From Gp1-AA122 sp036378535 (lineage in GTDB: Bacteria > Acidobacteriota > Terriglobia > Terriglobales > Acidobacteriaceae), in contig DASUWH010000079.1 of assembly GCA_036378535.1 (NCBI GenBank), positions 1-64,000 of the forward strand: a stretch of 64,000 nt of DNA. Direction: 5' to 3'. This document shows positions 17,180-25,028 of the stretch, piece after piece (the stretch's first letter is position 1; each line of letters begins with the position of its first letter). The position numbers and the translations under genes were made by a program. Below the pieces are notes generated by a model. It searched no databases, was not told the DNA's origin, and saw only the letters and a list, made by a program, of their open reading frames with translations.

Positions 17180-18346
17180 CTAGGCGCTTTGATAGAGCTT
17201 GGTAAGCACGAACTCACGGTGGCCCAGAGCTTCAGCGCAGGTTAAACGCCCGTTGCAGATGCGGATCACGAGTTCAATCAGGCGATCTCCGGCTTCGTCC
17301 AGGGTCATCTCTCTCCGCAAAATTCCCGAAACATCCAAGTCGACATGCTCACGCATGGTGCGCGCTGTTTTTGGGTTGGCGGTCAGCTTGATCACCGGCT
17401 CAATCGGGTTGCCGATAATGTTTCCCTGTCCCGTCGGGAAAAGATGCACAACGAAGCCGGCAGCTGCCTGCAGAGTTACGCACTCAGCGGCGGCCGAAGA
17501 CGTGTCCATGTAGTAGAGCCCCGGACCCTTCGCGGGCGCCTCGGCTGGCTTGAGCACCTCAATATATTTGGCCTTTCTACCAATCTTCTGAAGATTGCCA
17601 AAAGCCTTTTCTTCGATCGTCGTCAACCCACCCGCAATATTCCCCTTCGTCGGCTGCGACTCGGAAAGATCATTCGTCTTGTAACGATTGATGACTTCCT
17701 GGTAGGCGTCGAAGACCTGCATGAACTTCTTCCCGATCTCGGGCGATGCTGCCCGGCTGGAACAGACTACTTCTGCGCCCGTCAATTCCGATGTCTCGCC
17801 GAAGCAGGTGGTGACACCGAGTGCGTCGAACTTGTCGATCAGGTTTCCTACCGTAGGGCACGAGCCCAGGCCGGAGGTCGTGTCGCTCTCGCCGCATTTC
17901 GTGGACACGAACAGCTCCTCGATCCTGCACTTTTCGCGCTGTTTCTCGGATGCCCCCTGCACGAACTCCTGGGCCTTGCGCGAGGCGGCGGCAATCGTGC
18001 TGATGTCGCCATTGCCTTCAACGGCGAAGCCCTCAACCGGCTTACCGGTCTTGGCGATGCCATCCACAACTCGGCTGGTCCATCCCGGCTCGATCCCGAT
18101 CACCACGCAGGCGGCTACGTTCGGATTACAACCCGTGCCGATCAAGGTTCGAAAAAACAGCTCCAGGTCCTCGCCGAATTGCAGTCTGCCATAGGCATGG
18201 GGCAGCGCCATAGTGCCCTTGATGTTGTTGCACACCGCTTCCGCAGCGGCATTGGATAGATCATCGAGAGGAAGAATTACCACATGATTACGAATCCCGA
18301 CTCGGCCGTTCTCGCGACGATAACCAAAGAACTCGTTACGTGCCAT
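17180..18346 (-). CDS. UxaA-family large subunit (altronate dehydratase-like; SuyB-like)
   Basis: The 388-residue protein is the catalytic large domain of the altronate/galactarate dehydratase family, encoded apart from its SAF domain. It begins MARNEFFGYRRENGRVGIRN. It carries LIGTGCNPNVAACVVIGIEP, STKCGESDTTSGLGSCPTVG, GGLTTIEEKAFGN, PTGQGNIIGNPIEP and TCAEALGHREFVLT, with Cys and His residues that could hold a metal or Fe-S site. The arrangement of a short SAF protein plus a large protein of about 390 residues is that of (R)-sulfolactate sulfo-lyase SuyAB as well as split sugar-acid dehydratases. The substrate is therefore a 2-hydroxy acid, either an aldonate or a sulfolactate. It is third gene of the GntR operon, five bases after the small subunit gene. 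Confidence 0.8.
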   Translation of the reverse strand: MARNEFFGYRRENGRVGIRNHVVILPLDDLSNAAAEAVCNNIKGTMALPHAYGRLQFGEDLELFFRTLIGTGCNPNVAACVVIGIEPGWTSRVVDGIAKTGKPVEGFAVEGNGDISTIAAASRKAQEFVQGASEKQREKCRIEELFVSTKCGESDTTSGLGSCPTVGNLIDKFDALGVTTCFGETSELTGAEVVCSSRAASPEIGKKFMQVFDAYQEVINRYKTNDLSESQPTKGNIAGGLTTIEEKAFGNLQKIGRKAKYIEVLKPAEAPAKGPGLYYMDTSSAAAECVTLQAAAGFVVHLFPTGQGNIIGNPIEPVIKLTANPKTARTMREHVDLDVSGILRREMTLDEAGDRLIELVIRICNGRLTCAEALGHREFVLTKLYQSA

Positions 18347-18350
18347 TTCC

Positions 18351-18635
18351 CTACCACCTCTTCGTCTTCAGGTTGTGAACGTGGATATGCTGGCCTTTAG
18401 CGACCTCGGCCACGATCCGGCCGACGTCATTGCCATACTTGAGCACAGTGTCGCCGGGCTTGAAGTCGCGCAACGCAATCTTGTGACCGAGGGGCACTGC
18501 GTCGAGCGATTTGAGCCGGATGGTTTCATCCGTTTGCATTACCCAGCCGGTCAGTTCTTTGCCGGGTTTGACATCTTCAACAACTACGACGCCAACCGTG
18601 TCTGCCTTATCGTGGACTATGAAATCTGTAGCCAT
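18351..18635 (-). CDS. UxaA-family small subunit, SAF domain (SuyA-like)
   Basis: The 94-residue protein is a stand-alone SAF domain: VHDKADTVGVVVVEDVKPGKEL, then VPLGHKIALRDFKPGDTVLKYG and IHVHNLKTKRW at the end. In the UxaA/SuyA families this domain closes over the active site of the large subunit and binds substrate. ATG is preceded by GAGG on the minus strand. It lies between the GntR regulator (9-base gap) and the large subunit (4-base gap), a compact three-gene operon. In most altronate dehydratases the two parts are fused; a split form is typical of the sulfo-lyase and several uncharacterised dehydratases. Confidence 0.82.
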   Translation of the reverse strand: MATDFIVHDKADTVGVVVVEDVKPGKELTGWVMQTDETIRLKSLDAVPLGHKIALRDFKPGDTVLKYGNDVGRIVAEVAKGQHIHVHNLKTKRW

Positions 18636-18644
18636 TACCGGTCC

Positions 18645-19409
18645 TCATTTTTGGGATGGTTGCAATCGCTTCGCATTAGCTGATTCTTTTTTCTGAAAAT
18701 CGCCGGCCTGCAGCAAGCGCATGACTTCCGTTCGGGCCCGGGTAACTTCGTCTCGAATCGTTTTTTCTGCCAGGTCCGCATTCTTCTGGCGCACCGCAGC
18801 GATCATGCTGCGCAGGCCGCGTAAACTTTCTTGCCAACGTTTCGTCGAACGCCTTGGGTGGCTAAGGCCCAAGGCCCGCCAGCGGCGAATACGGCCATGC
18901 ACAATGGCCAGCATCGAGGACAAAGTTTCACTGCCGGCGCCCTCGAATAGCGTGTCGTAGAACCGGTTCTTTGCCTCCAGGATGAGCTCCGGGTCGCCGC
19001 TTCGATAAGCTTTTGCCGTCGAGGTTAAACAGCGTTCCAGGATTTTGATTTGTGCTTCGCTGGCCTGCTCAGCGAAGAGCCGCGCTGCCAAGCCTTCGAG
19101 GACAGCGCGGATCGCGTATAGATCGATGGCCTCGGTTACCGTCAGCTCGCGCACCACCGGCCCTTTGTTGGCAACCATGGCGACCAGACCTTCGGTTTCG
19201 AGCTGGCGTAAAGCTTCGCGAATCACGGTGCGGGAAACACCGGTCATGCCGATCAACTCCCGTTCCATGAGGCGGGTGCCGGGTGCAAGCCGGCCGGCCA
19301 CGATGGCTTCGCGCAGCTCGTCCACTACCTGCGAGCGCAGGGGAGCGGCCGCTCGCTGGATGGGAGTCAGGCCGTTCCAGCTCGAAGCGCCGACTGGGAG
19401 ATTGGTCAT
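18645..19409 (-). CDS. GntR-family transcriptional regulator (FCD subfamily)
   Basis: The 254-residue regulator has an N-terminal winged helix-turn-helix (LRSQVVDELREAIVAGRLAPG, then ERELIGMTGVSRTVIREALRQLETEGLV). Its all-helical FCD effector domain carries the metal-ligand pattern seen as the Asp/His positions of the family (YDTLFEGAGSETL and downstream helices). FCD regulators usually sense small hydroxy or carboxylic acids and repress catabolic operons. It is the first gene of an operon with the UxaA-like subunits and divergent from the Gfo/Idh operon. A perfect palindrome lies over its start codon, so autoregulation and control of both operons are likely. Effector unknown. Confidence 0.9.
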   Translation of the reverse strand: MTNLPVGASSWNGLTPIQRAAAPLRSQVVDELREAIVAGRLAPGTRLMERELIGMTGVSRTVIREALRQLETEGLVAMVANKGPVVRELTVTEAIDLYAIRAVLEGLAARLFAEQASEAQIKILERCLTSTAKAYRSGDPELILEAKNRFYDTLFEGAGSETLSSMLAIVHGRIRRWRALGLSHPRRSTKRWQESLRGLRSMIAAVRQKNADLAEKTIRDEVTRARTEVMRLLQAGDFQKKESANAKRLQPSQK

Positions 19410-19423
19410 ACCATATTATGGTA
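19409..19423. promoter_or_regulatory. Palindromic operator candidate in the divergent GntR-Gfo/Idh promoter region
   Basis: TACCAT-ATT-ATGGTA is a perfect 6-bp inverted repeat with a 3-base spacer. It overlaps the start codon of the GntR gene and lies 68 bases before the Gfo/Idh start. Size and symmetry fit GntR-family binding sites. It differs from the motif near the second (FadR-type) regulator, suggesting separate control. Confidence 0.55.
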
Positions 19424-19491
19424 ATATGCAGCAGGCCGTTTCAGCAACTCGGTACGTGTGCTCTTAAGATTTCAGGCGAGGGGTGGGGCTC

Positions 19492-20580
19492 ATGCAGAAA
19501 GCGGTGAAAGTTGGCATTGTTGGATTGGGCAGATGGGCGAAAGTTCTGACTCATGCCGCGGCCAAGTCTGACCAGTTAAAGATCGTTGCCGCGTTCAGCC
19601 GCTCCGAAGAAAAACGCGCCGCCTTCCAACAGGAAACGGGAGTGGCGACGGTTGCCAGCTTGCAGGCCATGCTGTCCAATCCGGATATCAGCGGCGTGAT
19701 TCTGACCGTCCCGAATGAGCAGCATTTGCCGGTTGCCGCCGAGGTGGCTAAAGCCGGCAAGCACGTTTATACCGAAAAGCCAATCGCCAGCACGCTGGAA
19801 GATGGCTTGGAGATCGCCGCCCTGGAGCGCAAGTATGGCATTACTGTTACGGTAGGTCATAGTGCCCGCCTGATGGCCGGCATTCGACAGATTCGCGCTG
19901 CCATCGACGAGGGCCAACTGGGGCGAGTCGCATTTCTGGAAGCCAATTTTTCCAACGAACGCGCCCTCGAATTGACTCCAAAAACCTGGCGCTGGTACAA
20001 GGACCGGGCCCCGGGCGGCCCGTTATCGCAATTGGCGATTCACATGTTCGATGTTCTGCATTATCTTGGCGGCGAAATCGTGGAAGCGAGTTCAATAGCT
20101 TCGAAGCTTTCTCCCGTAGGCGCGGAAGTGGATGATCAGTCCATGACCTTGTTGAAATTCGAAGACGGCAAGGTCGGCTACGTGGGATCGTGCTGGACCT
20201 CGCCCGGCATTTTTGCGATCCGCGTGTTCGGCTCCCAAGCGCTGATGCACTACGAAATCGACTTCGGTACGTGGGACAACCCGGACAAGCTCCATGAAAC
20301 GTCGACTCTGTACATCCAGCGGGGTAAAGCCGGGTATGCCAGTCGCGAAGAATTGGGGGTGCCGGCCAGCGACATGTTCCGCGAAGAGTTAGAGATGTTT
20401 GCCGAGAGTTGCCGCACCGGGAAACCGGGCGAGCTCAATGCGCACAACGGCAACATCGCGGTGGCGGTTGTCTATGCTGCCCTGCGCTCGATCCAGTGGA
20501 AGGGGCAGTCGATTCGGATCGCGGACGTCATCTCCGATGCGCGCGGGCAAGTGGCGGAGAGGAGAGCCAAGGTTGTCTAG
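19492..20580 (+). CDS. Gfo/Idh/MocA-family oxidoreductase
   Basis: The 362-residue NAD(P)-dependent dehydrogenase has the N-terminal Rossmann motif GIVGLGRWAKVL (about 8-19), the family EKP motif (YTEKPIAST) that places the catalytic lysine, and a C-terminal beta-sheet domain with a GGPLSQLAIHMFDVLHYLGG substrate region containing the catalytic-type Asp/His. Family members oxidise or reduce sugars, inositols and sugar acids. ATG 19492 follows a purine-rich GAGGGG stretch; GTG 19483 is an alternative. It is the first gene of a five-gene operon (Gfo/Idh, creatininase, cupin, 2-hydroxyacid dehydrogenase, symporter), which suggests an early oxidation step of an imported hydroxy acid or polyol. 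Confidence 0.88.
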   Translation: MQKAVKVGIVGLGRWAKVLTHAAAKSDQLKIVAAFSRSEEKRAAFQQETGVATVASLQAMLSNPDISGVILTVPNEQHLPVAAEVAKAGKHVYTEKPIASTLEDGLEIAALERKYGITVTVGHSARLMAGIRQIRAAIDEGQLGRVAFLEANFSNERALELTPKTWRWYKDRAPGGPLSQLAIHMFDVLHYLGGEIVEASSIASKLSPVGAEVDDQSMTLLKFEDGKVGYVGSCWTSPGIFAIRVFGSQALMHYEIDFGTWDNPDKLHETSTLYIQRGKAGYASREELGVPASDMFREELEMFAESCRTGKPGELNAHNGNIAVAVVYAALRSIQWKGQSIRIADVISDARGQVAERRAKVV

Positions 20581-21373
20581 CCGCTACTTCATCGAGCTGA
20601 CGCAGCCGGAAATCGCCGCCCAGCTGCAAAGGCATCCGCTGGTGATTCTTCCCGCCGGCAGTGTCGAGCAACACGGTCCGCATTTGCCCACTGGCACTGA
20701 CATCTTCGCTGCGCAGGCGATTGCACATGCCGTAGCCGAAAAGATGGACGCACTGGTGCTGCCCGGAGGACCTCTGGGCGTCACCCCCTTACACATGCCC
20801 TACGAGGGAACGATTACCCTCACGCCTGAGACTTATATTCGTCTGGCCATCGAGACCTGCGCCTCGGCGGCCAAACACGGAGCCAAATATTTATTGATCC
20901 TGAACTGGCATGAGGGCAATATTCCGTCGCTGGCCATTGCGGCCGAGAATCTGCATCGGGAACACGGCATGACGGTGCTTACCGCGCAGGCCTGCTATGT
21001 AGCTGCCGAGTTGTATGGGCCGGAATGTAATGGACTCACCCACGGAGGCGAAATCGAAGCCTTGGCAGTCCTCGCCCATCGTCCCGAGCTCGTGCATTTG
21101 GAGCGCGCGGCACAATCCTCCGATGAGACGCAAGGGCAGAAGATGGACAAGCTGCGCCGCACCCGCGCCTACCAACCCGTGCTTACCGATGTCCGCGCCA
21201 TCGCTCCTACCGGGTGGTACGGAAAACCGCAGGCAGCGACCAGGGAAAGAGGCACGCGCATGATCGGCAGGATTGCGGAGTCGATCGCTGCTGAGGCACA
21301 AGAAATTTTTGCCCAGCTCGACAGGACCCATAGCGGAGTAGCCGCGTTTGGCCGAAGCGGCCAGGTGAGTTGA
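20573..21373 (+). CDS. Creatininase-family amidohydrolase
   Basis: The 266-residue enzyme shows the creatininase metal site: LPAGSVEQHGPHLPTGTD (Glu32, His34, Asp43), LNWHEGN and the second-shell GGEIEALAVLA. Family members hydrolyse cyclic amides, such as creatinine, or related formamide bonds using Zn/Mn. The start is inferred to be TTG 20573, preceded by GGAGAG at 20561-20566 with a 6-base spacing. It overlaps the last codons of the Gfo/Idh gene by 8 bases; no ATG or GTG fits better. Its stop overlaps the next start by one base (TGATG). Translational coupling on both sides supports a shared pathway. Confidence 0.85.
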   Translation: MSSRYFIELTQPEIAAQLQRHPLVILPAGSVEQHGPHLPTGTDIFAAQAIAHAVAEKMDALVLPGGPLGVTPLHMPYEGTITLTPETYIRLAIETCASAAKHGAKYLLILNWHEGNIPSLAIAAENLHREHGMTVLTAQACYVAAELYGPECNGLTHGGEIEALAVLAHRPELVHLERAAQSSDETQGQKMDKLRRTRAYQPVLTDVRAIAPTGWYGKPQAATRERGTRMIGRIAESIAAEAQEIFAQLDRTHSGVAAFGRSGQVS

Positions 21374-21756
21374 TGGCGCGCGTCTACAGACCGTCGGATG
21401 CAAAACTTCTGGGACTGCCGGGACGCAGGTCGTTCGAGATTGCTTCTGCGCAAACGGGAACGAGTTCGGTCACGCTGCGCCGAGTCGAGATTCCGGTAGC
21501 TCAATCACCACAGAGTGGGCGCGGAATGCACTCGCACCGCGATAGTGAAGAATGCATTTACGTCCTGCAGGGGCACGGCGTCACGCATGCCGAGAGCGGC
21601 GATTATGCGCTCGAGCCGGGCGATGCGATTGTAATTCCCGCCGGGGAAAAACATATGACCAGCAATACCGGCAACCAGACGCTGGTCCTTCTTTGCTTCT
21701 TTCCGGTCGGCGACATTACGGCGGGCATGCGGGAGGAACCCGCGCCTTCGGCGTAA
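21373..21756 (+). CDS. Small single-domain cupin protein
   Basis: The 127-residue protein has one cupin barrel. Motif 1 is GMHSHRDSEECIYVLQG (two His and a Glu metal ligands), and motif 2 is PGDAIVIPAGEKHMTSN (final His). It starts at ATG 21373, one base overlapping the creatininase stop. In catabolic operons such proteins are often isomerases, dioxygenases or metabolite-binding auxiliary proteins; the specific role cannot be read from the sequence. All four metal ligands are present, so it is probably catalytic or metal-binding rather than a degenerate barrel. Confidence 0.8.
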   Translation: MARVYRPSDAKLLGLPGRRSFEIASAQTGTSSVTLRRVEIPVAQSPQSGRGMHSHRDSEECIYVLQGHGVTHAESGDYALEPGDAIVIPAGEKHMTSNTGNQTLVLLCFFPVGDITAGMREEPAPSA

Positions 21757-21760
21757 TCCT

Positions 21761-22741
21761 ATGAGCATTGATGTTCTTTGCTTGCGGCCGGAGGCGGACT
21801 TTCAACGTACACGCGCACTGCCGCCGGATTCGTTGCGGGTATGCTATCGCGCTCCCGACGATTCAGATTTAGCTGCGCTGATGAAGCAAACCCGTGGATT
21901 GCTGATCCCGGCGGTAGGGCCGAAGCTACCTGCGGAACTATTCCACGGCAGCAGCGTGAAATTTGTTCAGGTCACTGGAGCCGGGGTTGACCGGATCGAT
22001 CAGGCCCTGATGAAGCGCATGGGCATCGCGGTGGCGAACGTTCCCGGGGGAAGCAACAGCGCGGTTGCTGAATATGCAGTCACCGCCGCATCACTGCTGT
22101 TGCGCCGCTTTGGCTGGGCCAGTAGTGAATTGAAGAAAGGCGACTACGTGGGCGTTCGCGCGCGCCTGCTGGCCGACAATCTTTCCGGCATCGACGGTCT
22201 ACTCGTCGGCGTAGTCGGCTTGGGAGTGATCGGGCTCGCAGTCGCCAAGGCATTTCATGCAAGAGGCGGTCGGATCTGCTATTACGATCCTGCGCCCCGC
22301 GATCGGGAACAGGCTAACTCCATGGGCGCGGAAAGTGTATCCTTGCCGCAACTCCTCTCGACCTCAGACGTGGTAACCCTGCATGTCCCGCTCATACCTG
22401 CCACGAACGGTCTAATCGGCGACCAAGAGATCGCGCGCATGAAACCGGGCGCCGTGCTCATTCACGCAGCCCGGGGAGGGGTCGTCGACGAGGCCGCACT
22501 CGCTCGCCATTTACAGTCAGGCCATCTGGGTGGTGCTGCCGTCGATGTGTTTTCTACGGAACCACCGAAGCCCGATAACCCGCTCCTCGCCCTTTCCGGA
22601 GACGCGGCACAAACGCTTTTATTAACCCCGCACATTGCCGGGGTGACACGGCAGTCCGCAACCTTCCTCCTGCGTTCCGCCTGGCAAAACCTGGAGCGCG
22701 TGCTCGTTCTCAATCAACCACCACAGGACCGGGTGTATTGA
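21761..22741 (+). CDS. D-isomer-specific 2-hydroxyacid dehydrogenase family protein
   Basis: The 326-residue NAD(P)-dependent enzyme has the typical two-domain layout. The NAD-binding motif is VGLGVIGLAVA, followed by YYDPAP for cofactor specificity. LHVPLIPATNGLIG, the catalytic Arg in HAARGGVVDEAALARHL, a Glu in the FSTEPP region and the catalytic His in TPHIAGVTRQS complete the active site. It interconverts a 2-hydroxy acid and the 2-oxo acid. It lies four bases after the cupin gene and directly before the symporter gene. If the divergent split dehydratase is a sulfo-lyase, this family is also the one to which (S)-sulfolactate dehydrogenase belongs, but other hydroxy acids are equally possible. 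Confidence 0.88.
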   Translation: MSIDVLCLRPEADFQRTRALPPDSLRVCYRAPDDSDLAALMKQTRGLLIPAVGPKLPAELFHGSSVKFVQVTGAGVDRIDQALMKRMGIAVANVPGGSNSAVAEYAVTAASLLLRRFGWASSELKKGDYVGVRARLLADNLSGIDGLLVGVVGLGVIGLAVAKAFHARGGRICYYDPAPRDREQANSMGAESVSLPQLLSTSDVVTLHVPLIPATNGLIGDQEIARMKPGAVLIHAARGGVVDEAALARHLQSGHLGGAAVDVFSTEPPKPDNPLLALSGDAAQTLLLTPHIAGVTRQSATFLLRSAWQNLERVLVLNQPPQDRVY

Positions 22742-24043
22742 ATGCCACTCCGTCGGCGTTGGTACTCCCATTTGTATCTGCAGGTTCTGATCGCTATCGG
22801 GCTCGGAATTGCCGTTGGCCATTTCTTTCCGAAAACCGGGGTCGCGCTGAGGCCTCTGGGCGATGCTTTTGTTGCCTTGATTCGGATGCTGATCGGGCCG
22901 GTGGTCTTTTGCACCGTCGTCCAGGGCATTGGATCGATGAGCGATCTGAAGAAAGTCGGCAGGATCGGGGTCAAGGCCCTGCTCTATTTTGAAGTGGTAT
23001 CTACCATCGCGCTTGCAGTGGGAATGCTGGTTGCGCATCTCTTCCATCCCGGAACTGGCTTGAACATCGATGCGGCCAGCTTTGATTCCAAGTCAATTTC
23101 AACCTATGTAAGTCATGCGAAGGAAGTCGGAGTTCTGCCCTGGCTGGAACAAATCATTCCTCAAACCTTCGTGGGCGCATTTGTCAATGGAGACGTTCTG
23201 CAGATACTGCTGATCTCCATTCTGACCGGATTTGCAATTTCCCGTCTCGGCCAGTATCGCGAGCGAGCGACGACCGCTATCGCCCTGGCCGGCAAAGTAG
23301 TCTTTGGCGTCATTCGCATCATCGTGAAAGCCGCACCCATCGGTGCTTTTGGAGCGATGGCTTTCACGGTCGGCAAGTATGATCTCGGCTCCTTGTCGAG
23401 CCTGTTAAAGCTGATTGGCACTTTTTATCTCACGAGCATTGTTTTCATCTTAGTTGTGCTCGGCTTAATTGCCCGGCTATCGGGATTTTCTATCTTACGA
23501 TTTGTTGTGTACATCAAAGACGAGTTGTTGATTGTATTGGGAACGAGTTCTTCGGAAACAGTGTTACCGGACATGATGTCGAAGTTAGAGCGCCTCGGTA
23601 TCTCGCGCTCCGTGGTGGGGCTCGTCTTTCCCACTGGATATAGCTTCAACACCGACGGAACTAATATCTACATGACGTTGGCCGCCCTGTTCTTGGCGCA
23701 GGCCACGAACACACACTTGAGTTTGGGGCAGGAACTTAACATTCTCCTGTTTGCCATGATTGCGTCCAAGGGAGCGTCCGGCGTAACCGGCACGGGATTT
23801 GTAACCTTGGCGGCTACTCTTTCGGTGGTGCCATCGATTCCACTCCAGTCTTTAGCCATTCTGCTGGGAATTGACAAGTTCATGAGCGAATGTCGCGCGC
23901 TTACCAACGTGGTCGGAAATGGTGTTGCCACCATCGTGGTCAGCCGCTGGGAGGGCGAATTAGATCCAGCCACGCTGCGGCGCAACCTGGCGAACGAATT
24001 GTTGCCGGAAGCTAGTCACGCCAAGTCGGTGGTTAGCGGCTAG
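22742..24043 (+). CDS. Dicarboxylate/amino acid:cation symporter (DctA/GltP-type)
   Basis: The 433-residue inner-membrane carrier has about eight transmembrane helices and both re-entrant loop signatures: GTSSSETVLPDMM (HP1), GYSFNTDGTNIY (TM7, sodium and substrate site) and ASKGASGVTGTGFVTLAATL (HP2). The TM8 motif is DKFMSECRALTNVVGNGVATI, with the Asp and Arg that contact the carboxylates of C4-dicarboxylates. It is the last gene of the Gfo/Idh operon (ATG adjoining the preceding stop) and likely imports the substrate of the operon, an anionic carboxylate. It ends 10 bases from the convergent FadR-type gene. Confidence 0.93.
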   Translation: MPLRRRWYSHLYLQVLIAIGLGIAVGHFFPKTGVALRPLGDAFVALIRMLIGPVVFCTVVQGIGSMSDLKKVGRIGVKALLYFEVVSTIALAVGMLVAHLFHPGTGLNIDAASFDSKSISTYVSHAKEVGVLPWLEQIIPQTFVGAFVNGDVLQILLISILTGFAISRLGQYRERATTAIALAGKVVFGVIRIIVKAAPIGAFGAMAFTVGKYDLGSLSSLLKLIGTFYLTSIVFILVVLGLIARLSGFSILRFVVYIKDELLIVLGTSSSETVLPDMMSKLERLGISRSVVGLVFPTGYSFNTDGTNIYMTLAALFLAQATNTHLSLGQELNILLFAMIASKGASGVTGTGFVTLAATLSVVPSIPLQSLAILLGIDKFMSECRALTNVVGNGVATIVVSRWEGELDPATLRRNLANELLPEASHAKSVVSG

Positions 24044-24053
24044 CCGGCCGTAC

Positions 24054-24764
24054 TTACGCCCGCTCTTTCGTTTCTTTGGAAGCCGTGTGCGAATCTTCAG
24101 CGATTTGTTCCAGGTGGGCGCGCATCGCTTTGCGGGCTTTATCCCGATCATGATTTTCGACCGCTGCCAGGATTCGCTTGTGGTGGAATTGGCCGCGCCG
24201 AGCATGGTCGACGTTGAAGATGCGAATGCGCTGCTCCCGCAAGAGTCCCACGATCGAATCAATGAGAGAGAGGATCAGCGGGTTGCCGGCAGCTTCGGCC
24301 AGGGCCAGGTGAAAGTCCAGATCCGCTTCCACGAACGCGTCGGCGTCATGGGTGGCTTCCATTACATTGACCGCCTCGCGCATGCCCGAGATGTCGGCCT
24401 CATCGGCGCGCTCAGCAGCCAGCATGACGATCTCCGGTTCCAGGATCGAGCGCAATTCGGCCAGGTTGCGAAATCCATCTTCCACTTCGCCCATCTTCAT
24501 GAGGAAGTCGAAGGATTGGCGCATGAGCTGCGAAGTGCCGTTTACGACGAAAGTGCCACGCCCGGTGTAAGCTTCAACCAAGCCCTTTTCACGAAGAGCT
24601 TTGACCGCCTCGCGCACGGCCGTGCGGCTCACGCCGAACTGCTGCGCCATCTCGCGCTCCGGCGGTAGCTGATCGCCCGGTTTTAGCGCTCCCTCGGAGA
24701 TCGATTTTTCAATTTGCTGGACAATCTGTTCGTAGAGGCGCGAGCTGCGAATTGCCTTGTACAC
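24054..24764 (-). CDS. FadR-type GntR regulator (FCD subfamily)
   Basis: The 236-residue regulator starts at GTG 24764, preceded on the minus strand by a GGGGGG-rich Shine-Dalgarno-like stretch; the frame extends 46 codons further upstream but without family similarity. The HTH is YEQIVQQIEKSISEGALKPG, then LPPEREMAQQFGVSRTAVREAVKALREKGLVE. The FCD domain follows, with DLDFHLALAEAAGNP and HHKRILAAVENHD providing metal-binding Asp/His residues. Such regulators (LldR, PdhR, GlcC types) respond to hydroxy or keto acids. It converges on the symporter gene and is divergent from the FAD oxidoreductase gene. Motif copies in that divergent region and upstream of the TonB receptor are its probable operators. 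Confidence 0.88.
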   Translation of the reverse strand: MYKAIRSSRLYEQIVQQIEKSISEGALKPGDQLPPEREMAQQFGVSRTAVREAVKALREKGLVEAYTGRGTFVVNGTSQLMRQSFDFLMKMGEVEDGFRNLAELRSILEPEIVMLAAERADEADISGMREAVNVMEATHDADAFVEADLDFHLALAEAAGNPLILSLIDSIVGLLREQRIRIFNVDHARRGQFHHKRILAAVENHDRDKARKAMRAHLEQIAEDSHTASKETKERA

Positions 24765-24838
24765 CGAAATCCCCCCGGCTTTTGTCGTTCTGGCCGAAGC
24801 CAACTTGTAGCCGATGGCTGATAATTCCACCTGCCCAA

Positions 24839-24859
24839 TAGGTACGGTAGCTATACCAA
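24839..24859 (-). promoter_or_regulatory. FadR-type operator candidate, copy C (inverted)
   Basis: Read on the minus strand this copy begins TTGGTATAGCTACCG. It matches 16 of 21 positions of copy A (24971-24991), with the first 11 bases identical. It lies about 75 bases upstream of the proposed start of the FadR-type gene, consistent with autoregulation. Confidence 0.5.
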
Positions 24860-24888
24860 AGCTGGAGAGAGGCTTCAAGTTTTCTTTA

Positions 24889-24900
24889 GGACACGTGTCC
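24889..24900. promoter_or_regulatory. Perfect 12-bp palindrome GGACACGTGTCC
   Basis: The palindrome lies between operator copies C and A in the divergent intergenic region. It may be a binding site for a second regulator or a secondary site; no matching copy was noticed elsewhere in the window. Confidence 0.35.
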
Positions 24901-24970
24901 AATCTCCACGCGACTGGCAGCGATATGCTCCAGATGTATCAGGCACGGATATTGACTTCATCCTTGCGGA

Positions 24971-24991
24971 TTGGTATAGCTGTCGGACCAG
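24971..24991 (+). promoter_or_regulatory. FadR-type operator candidate, copy A
   Basis: The core TGGTATAGCTGTCGGACCA has TGGT/ACCA ends 11 bases apart. Its right half in reverse complement (CTGGTCCGAC) resembles the CTGGTCNGAC core known for E. coli FadR. It ends 37 bases before the FAD oxidoreductase start and matches copy B upstream of the TonB receptor at 19 of 21 positions. Confidence 0.65.
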
Positions 24992-25028
24992 CACTTCGCG
25001 AGCGTGCTGGCGGACGATTGGAGGAATC

